From positions 271,501-335,500 of the forward strand of contig OY811983.1 in assembly GCA_963681505.1 (NCBI GenBank): DNA of 64,000 nt, in the 5' to 3' direction. This stretch comes from Eunapius fragilis (lineage: Eukaryota > Porifera > Demospongiae > Spongillida > Spongillidae). Made by a program: the position numbers and the translations under genes. The stretch's first letter is position 1; the number at the start of each line of letters is the position of its first letter. Under the pieces are notes generated by a model, which saw only the letters and a list, made by a program, of their open reading frames with translations, ran no database searches and was not told the origin of the DNA. This document shows, piece by piece, positions 60,630 through 64,000 of this stretch.

Positions 60630-60974
60630 CATTTGCATGTTATTTCTAATATTTATTTGTGAAATACGTTTGACTTGAGGTTATGGGAGGGGCGCCAACA
60701 AGTAGCTCGCCCCGGGCGCCAGGAGACCTTGCTACGCCACTGCCTGCATATGGCCTTGTCACTTAGGTAAGGTTACATGTGCCACGATGGGCTTGTTAGA
60801 ACATCTTGATGCACTATGGGAAGGACCATCCACCCACCAACCCACCCAACAGACTTACAAATTTTCCTTGCATAAATTGTATAGAAGCGCACATACTGGA
60901 ACTACATCATTTTAAGTGTACACTGTATTACATGTCCTTAGTATGTGAAGAAACATCGCACTGCAAATTAAAAC

Positions 60975-61779
60975 TATTAGTCATACATACTGACATACTT
61001 GACTCCTGCAGGAGTCATACATTGAAATACTTGACTCCTGCAGGAGTCATGCAAGTATAGAGTTGACTCCTGCAAGAGTCATACATAATGATATATTTGA
61101 CTCCTGCAGGAGTCATACATTGAAATACTTGAGTCATACATTGAAATACTTGACTCCTGCAGGAGTCATTGATACTGACATACTTGACTCCTGCAGGTGT
61201 CATGCATGGAGATCCTTGACTCCTGCAAGAGTCATACATATTGACATTCTTGACTCCTGTAGGAGTCATTCATTGAAATACTTCACTCCTGCAGGAGTCA
61301 TACATTGAAATACTTGACTCCTGCAGGAGTCATTCATAGTGACATATTTGACTCAGGCTGGTGTCATACATACTGACATACTTGACTCCTGCAGGAGTCA
61401 TACATGGAGATTTTTCACTCCTGTAGGAGTCATGCATGGAGATACTTGACTCCTGCAGAAGTCATACATATGGACATCCTTGACTCCTGCAGGAGTCATA
61501 CATTGAAATACTTGACTCCTGCAGGAGTCTTGCATAGTGACATACTTGACTCCTGCAGGAGTCATACAATGAGATACTTGACTCCTGCAGGAGTCATACA
61601 AATTGACATATTTTACTCCTGCAGGAGTCATTCATTGAAATATTTGACTCCTGCAGTACTCATGCATACTGACAAACTTGACTCTTGTAGGAGTCATACA
61701 TTGAAATACTTGACTCCTGTAGGAGTCATTGATAGTGACATATTTGACTCCTGAAGCAGTCATCCCATCTGACATACTT
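60975..61779. repeat. PstI palindromic satellite, cluster P3
   Basis: Same ATGACTCCTGCAGGAGTCAT family and linker types as P1 and P2, outside the long inverted repeat. It begins directly after arm sequence at AAACTATTAGTCATACATAC and is interrupted at 61780 by the chimeric retroelement. Confidence 0.95.
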
Positions 61780-61907
61780 TGTGATGTCTGATACACAACT
61801 AAATCCAAAACCGGGATTATGGAATGTCAATTACAACGTGCACTCAACTTAAATAGTCCAATTAATGCAATCACTGCGCATGCTCCTACTAAGTCCAGTT
61901 CTTCACA
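61780..61907 (-). repeat. 128-bp LTR, left copy (sense on minus strand)
   Basis: On the minus strand it starts TGTGAAGAACTGG and ends TCAGACATCACA, with TGTGA/TCACA inverted termini as expected for an LTR. It follows the pol stop codon and a polypurine tract directly, so it is in the 3' LTR position. Confidence 0.75.
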
Positions 61908-61920
61908 TATCTTTTCCCCT
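61908..61920 (-). other. Polypurine tract
   Basis: On the minus strand AGGGGAAAAGA followed by TA sits between the pol stop and the LTR, the normal position of the plus-strand primer in LTR retrotransposons. The right copy (62971-62984) has the same tract. Confidence 0.6.
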
Positions 61921-62214
61921 AAGAAAAACCCGCTTGATATTTTTCAACTTTTTTCTTGTTTCTCCTAGGTCTTCCTTCGGGTTCCCGTACATCCGGTACC
62001 TGCCTATTCGGTCCCCCTCCTTGCTCTGCCTCCTCTAGTACTGCATCATAGTCATCCAGTCTTTCCTCTACTCCAACTTGTCTGGGTACTTCGTCGTGTT
62101 GTCTTGTTTCCTGTTCATTCTCGTTTGCTGTTCCAGTGACTTCCTCTGTCGGAATCCACTCCTCCAAGCACCCAGTACTGCGTTTCCGTATCTGATCCTG
62201 ATGTCTCCAAAGCC
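61919..62214 (-). pseudogene. Gypsy pol C-terminal fragment
   Basis: Open on the minus strand to TAG at 61919-61921. In-frame sequence from about 62214 reads WLWRHQDQIRKRS, the W-RH-DQ-R tail found after the integrase in many Gypsy-type polyproteins, then an acidic linker (about residues 15-70) and a basic end with RPRRNKKKVEKYQ. There is no proper start, since the upstream part is 28S rRNA, so it is a truncated fragment. About 92 bp at its 3' end are duplicated in inverted orientation at 62881-62973. Confidence 0.75.
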
Positions 62215-62408
62215 ACCTAATATCTCGGCAGCCAATCGGCCGCGTATGGGGTTCTCACCCTCTATGACGCGCCATTCCAGGTCAACTTTGGCCGACCGAC
62301 TACCGAGCGCAGGTGCCTCTCTCGGCTACAATTCGCCGGCTTTTCGCCGGAGATTTAAGACTCGAGCTATTCCCGCTTCACTCGCCGTTACTGGGGGAAT
62401 CCCTGTTG

Positions 62409-62441
<33 letters not shown>

Positions 62442-62472
62442 TTCAGCGGGTAGTCACGCCTGAGCTGAGGTC
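62215..62472 (-). rRNA. 5' end of 28S rRNA (fragment)
   Basis: On the minus strand the sequence runs GACCTCAGCTCAGGCG, then the universal LSU primer region ACCCGCTGAATTTAAGCATA and TCAATAAGCGGAGGAAAAGA, then AACGGCGAGTGAAGCGGGAA and GTTGACCTGGAATGG. This is the first ~250 bases of eukaryotic 28S rRNA through the start of the D1 region. The 5' limit coincides with the conserved start of mature 28S. The 3' limit is uncertain by about 25 bases. It is not a working rRNA gene, being embedded in retrotransposon sequence. Confidence 0.9.
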
Positions 62473-62787
62473 CAGTTTTGAAAATATCTTCGCTCCTGCC
62501 AAGGTGGCTAACAAATCCTCTATTTTTGGAATAGGATATCTATCTACTTCCAAAGCTGGGTTTATTGTTAACCGGAAATCACCACAAATCCTAATCTTTT
62601 TATCTGTCTTCACCACTGGCACTATTGGGGCTGCCCATTCTGCTATTTCCACTGGCTCTAAAATACCCTCCCTGGTCAGTCTATCCAACTCTTCTTCCAC
62701 CTGTCCCTTCAAAGCATATGGCACCGGGCGAGCCTTACAAAACTTAGGCACTATCCCATCTTTTATCACCAGTTTTGCTTTCAACAG
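62465..62787 (-). pseudogene. Gypsy reverse transcriptase fragment
   Basis: About 107 codons on the minus strand: KAKLVIKDG, then KARPVPYAL, VEEELDRL, GILEPVE, EWAAPIVPV, IRICGDFR, then YPIPKIEDLLATL and FSKLDLS. This is the N-terminal part of a Gypsy/Ty3-type RT palm, ending at motif A with its catalytic aspartate in KLDL. The YxDD box, RNase H and integrase are missing because the sequence passes into 28S rRNA at GGACCTCAG. The frame is open and fused upstream to a gag fragment. Confidence 0.9.
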
Positions 62788-62880
62788 CAACCTTTTTTGG
62801 ATTCTTTCATCATTTACTCCACACACGAGCCTGTCTCTTAACATTTCTGACAGCGCTTGCCCAAAATTACACCTTCTCGC
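62785..62880 (-). pseudogene. Gypsy gag fragment fused to RT
   Basis: 32 codons on the minus strand with CNFGQALSEMLRDRLVCG and NDERIQKRLL, matching the conserved FG-AL-EMLRDRLVCG-ND-RIQ-RLL segment of Gypsy-type gag. In an intact element gag lies more than a kilobase before RT; here it runs straight into RT without a frame break. Upstream (62881 on) it abuts the antisense copy of the pol C-terminus. Confidence 0.8.
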
Positions 62881-62973
62881 CCGAATAGGCAGGTACCGGA
62901 TGTACGGGAACCCGAAGGAAGACCTAGGAGAAACAAGAAGCAAGTTGAAAAATATCAAGCGGGTTTTTTATAG
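62881..62973 (+). pseudogene. Inverted copy of pol C-terminal codons
   Basis: Plus-strand frame reading PNRQVPDVREPEG, RPRRNKKQVEKYQAGF, then TAG at 62971-62973. It matches the last codons of 61919-62011 in reverse orientation, with one K-to-Q change and a changed penultimate codon. It leads into the right-hand polypurine tract and LTR. Confidence 0.75.
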
Positions 62974-62984
62974 GGGAAAAGATA

Positions 62985-63112
62985 CGTGAAGAACTGGACT
63001 TAGTAGGAGCATGCGCAGTGATTGCATTAATTGGACTATTTAAGTTGAGTGCACGTTGTAATTGACATTCCATAATCCCGGTTTTGGATTTAGTTGTGTA
63101 TCAGACATCACA
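62985..63112 (+). repeat. 128-bp LTR, right copy (inverted)
   Basis: Same length as the left copy and in opposite orientation. The two differ at only one visible position, the second base pair end (CGTGAAG here against TGTGAAG). Both lie in the 3' position relative to their own pol C-terminus. Confidence 0.75.
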
Positions 63113-64000
63113 TATTTGACTTCTGCAGGAGTCATGCAAATATATAGTTGACTCCAGCAGGAGTCATACATTCTGACATATTAGACTCCAGCAGCAGTCA
63201 TCCAATCTGACATACTTGACTCCTGCAGGAGTCATGCAAATATATAGTTGACTCCTGCAGGAGTCATACATATTGACATACTTGACTCCTGCAGGACTCA
63301 TACATTCTAACATACTTGACTCCTGCAGGAATCATACATGGAGATTGCTCACACCTTCAGGAGTCATACAAATTGACATATGACTCCTGCAGGAGTCATT
63401 GATACTGACATACTTGACTCCTGCAGGAGTCATGCATGGAGATACTTGACTCTTGCAGGAGTCATACGTATTGACATAATTGACTCCAGCAGGAGTCATA
63501 CATTGAAATACTTCAATCCTGCGGGAGTCATACATTGAGATACTTGACTCCTGCAGGAGTCATTGATACTGACATACTTGACTCCTGCAGGTTTCATGTA
63601 TGGAGATCCTTGACTCCTGCAAGAGTCATACATATTGACATTCTTGACTCCTGCAGGAGTCATTCAATGAAATACTTCACTCCTGCAGGAGTCATATATT
63701 GAAATACGTGACTCCTGCAGGCGTCATTGATAGTGACATATATTACTCCTGCAGGAGTCATACATGGAGATTGCTCACTCCTGCAGGAGTCATACATATT
63801 GACATATGGCTCCTGTAGTAGTCATTGATACTGACATACTTGACTCCTTCAGGAGTCATACATGGAGATACTTGACTCCTTCAGGAGTCATACATGGAGA
63901 TACTTGACTCCTGCAGGATTCATACATATTGATATACTTGACTCCTGCAGGAGTCATACATTGAAATACTTGACTCCTGCAGGAGTCAGACATATTGACA
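63113..64000. repeat. PstI palindromic satellite, cluster P4
   Basis: Resumes after the chimeric element and continues past the window edge. It contains the composite linker order also seen in P1 and P2 (GAGATTGCTCAC, GACTCCTGTAGTAGTC, GACTCCTTCAGG in order, around 63760-63860). Some units here are degenerate (CCAGCAGG, CCAGCAGC). Confidence 0.95.

Larger units (their letters stand above)
60071..60742. mobile_element. hAT-like non-autonomous transposon (MITE), 672 bp
   Basis: Ends are inverted: CAGTGGCGTAGCAAGG at the left and CCTTGCTACGCCACTG at the right. It is flanked by the perfect 8-bp duplication CCTGCATA (60063-60070 and 60743-60750). An 8-bp duplication with CAGNGGCG-type ends is characteristic of hAT elements. 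The subterminal GCCCCGGGCGCC phrases are also inverted. There is no transposase; the interior holds AT-rich filler and a second nested element. The left arm of the long inverted repeat preserves the empty site. Confidence 0.9.
59596..60974 (-). repeat. Right arm of long inverted repeat
   Basis: Reverse-complement counterpart of 638-1338, with the 672-bp hAT-like element inserted at 60071. Substitutions are scattered and low. The arms are inverted to each other and bracket about 58 kb of satellite. Beyond the outer end of this arm the sequence passes straight into the PstI satellite, whereas the left arm is followed outward by the diverged flank repeats. Confidence 0.9.
61780..63112 (-). mobile_element. 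Chimeric retroelement with inverted LTR ends
   Basis: 1333-bp insertion in the PstI satellite. The ends are inverted 232-bp copies (61780-62011 and 62881-63112, about 5 differences) of a Gypsy 3' end: pol C-terminus, polypurine tract and 128-bp LTR. Between them, reading on the minus strand, lie a gag fragment, a reverse-transcriptase fragment, the 5' end of 28S rRNA, and more pol C-terminus. Flanking TACTT (61775-61779) and TATTT (63113-63117) could be a 5-bp target duplication with one change; removing the element and one copy restores a normal satellite linker, so it was integrated as one piece. It encodes no complete protein. Confidence 0.85.

Noticed and set aside
62215..62472. Functional rDNA locus
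   Set aside because: Only about the first 250 bases of 28S are present, with RT sequence directly upstream instead of ITS2 and pol sequence downstream.

Overview
This window looks like a satellite-dominated locus from a eukaryotic, probably metazoan, genome. It has no convincing intact protein-coding gene. The eukaryotic reading rests on kilobases of tandem satellites, the 5' end of a eukaryotic 28S rRNA, fragments of a Gypsy-type LTR retrotransposon, and hAT-like and palindromic MITEs. I cannot name the species.

Layout. Positions 1-1338 are a non-array flank: a TG microsatellite, diverged repeats of about 100 bp, and one arm (638-1338) of a long inverted repeat. From 1339 to 23550, CpG-rich blocks of a 62-bp satellite alternate with arrays whose top strand is CCCACTACCAAT and CCACTA units, almost without G. 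From 23551 to 28105 lies a third satellite, a 20-bp palindrome centred on a PstI site and repeated about every 34 bp. It is interrupted at 26409-27261 by an 853-bp island with a foldback, a palindromic MITE with a 9-bp target duplication, and a small TATA-preceded ORF. From 28125 to 58448 the 62-bp blocks resume, but the simple-repeat arrays now lie in the opposite orientation (GGGATTGGTAGT on top); one runs 14.7 kb. From 58449 to 60974 comes the second flank, including the other arm of the inverted repeat (59596-60974), which carries a 672-bp hAT-like insertion absent from the first arm. The PstI satellite returns at 60975-61779 and 63113-64000, split by a 1333-bp chimeric retroelement (61780-63112).

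How the parts relate. The very long open frames in the arrays are artefacts: the 12-bp unit has no stop codon in five of six frames. The two simple-repeat halves have opposite strand skew about a centre at 23-28 kb. The 62-bp blocks and arrays were amplified together as composite higher-order units, because the junctions are nearly the same each time (unit lengths about 1574, 1730, 3017 and 5068 bp).

The most novel object is the chimeric element at 61780-63112. Two inverted copies of a Gypsy 3' end (pol C-terminus, polypurine tract, 128-bp LTR) flank a mosaic of gag, reverse transcriptase and 28S rRNA. The 28S piece begins at the mature 28S 5' end, joined to the RT sequence through an 8-nt microhomology. 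That is what serial template switching during reverse transcription would leave.
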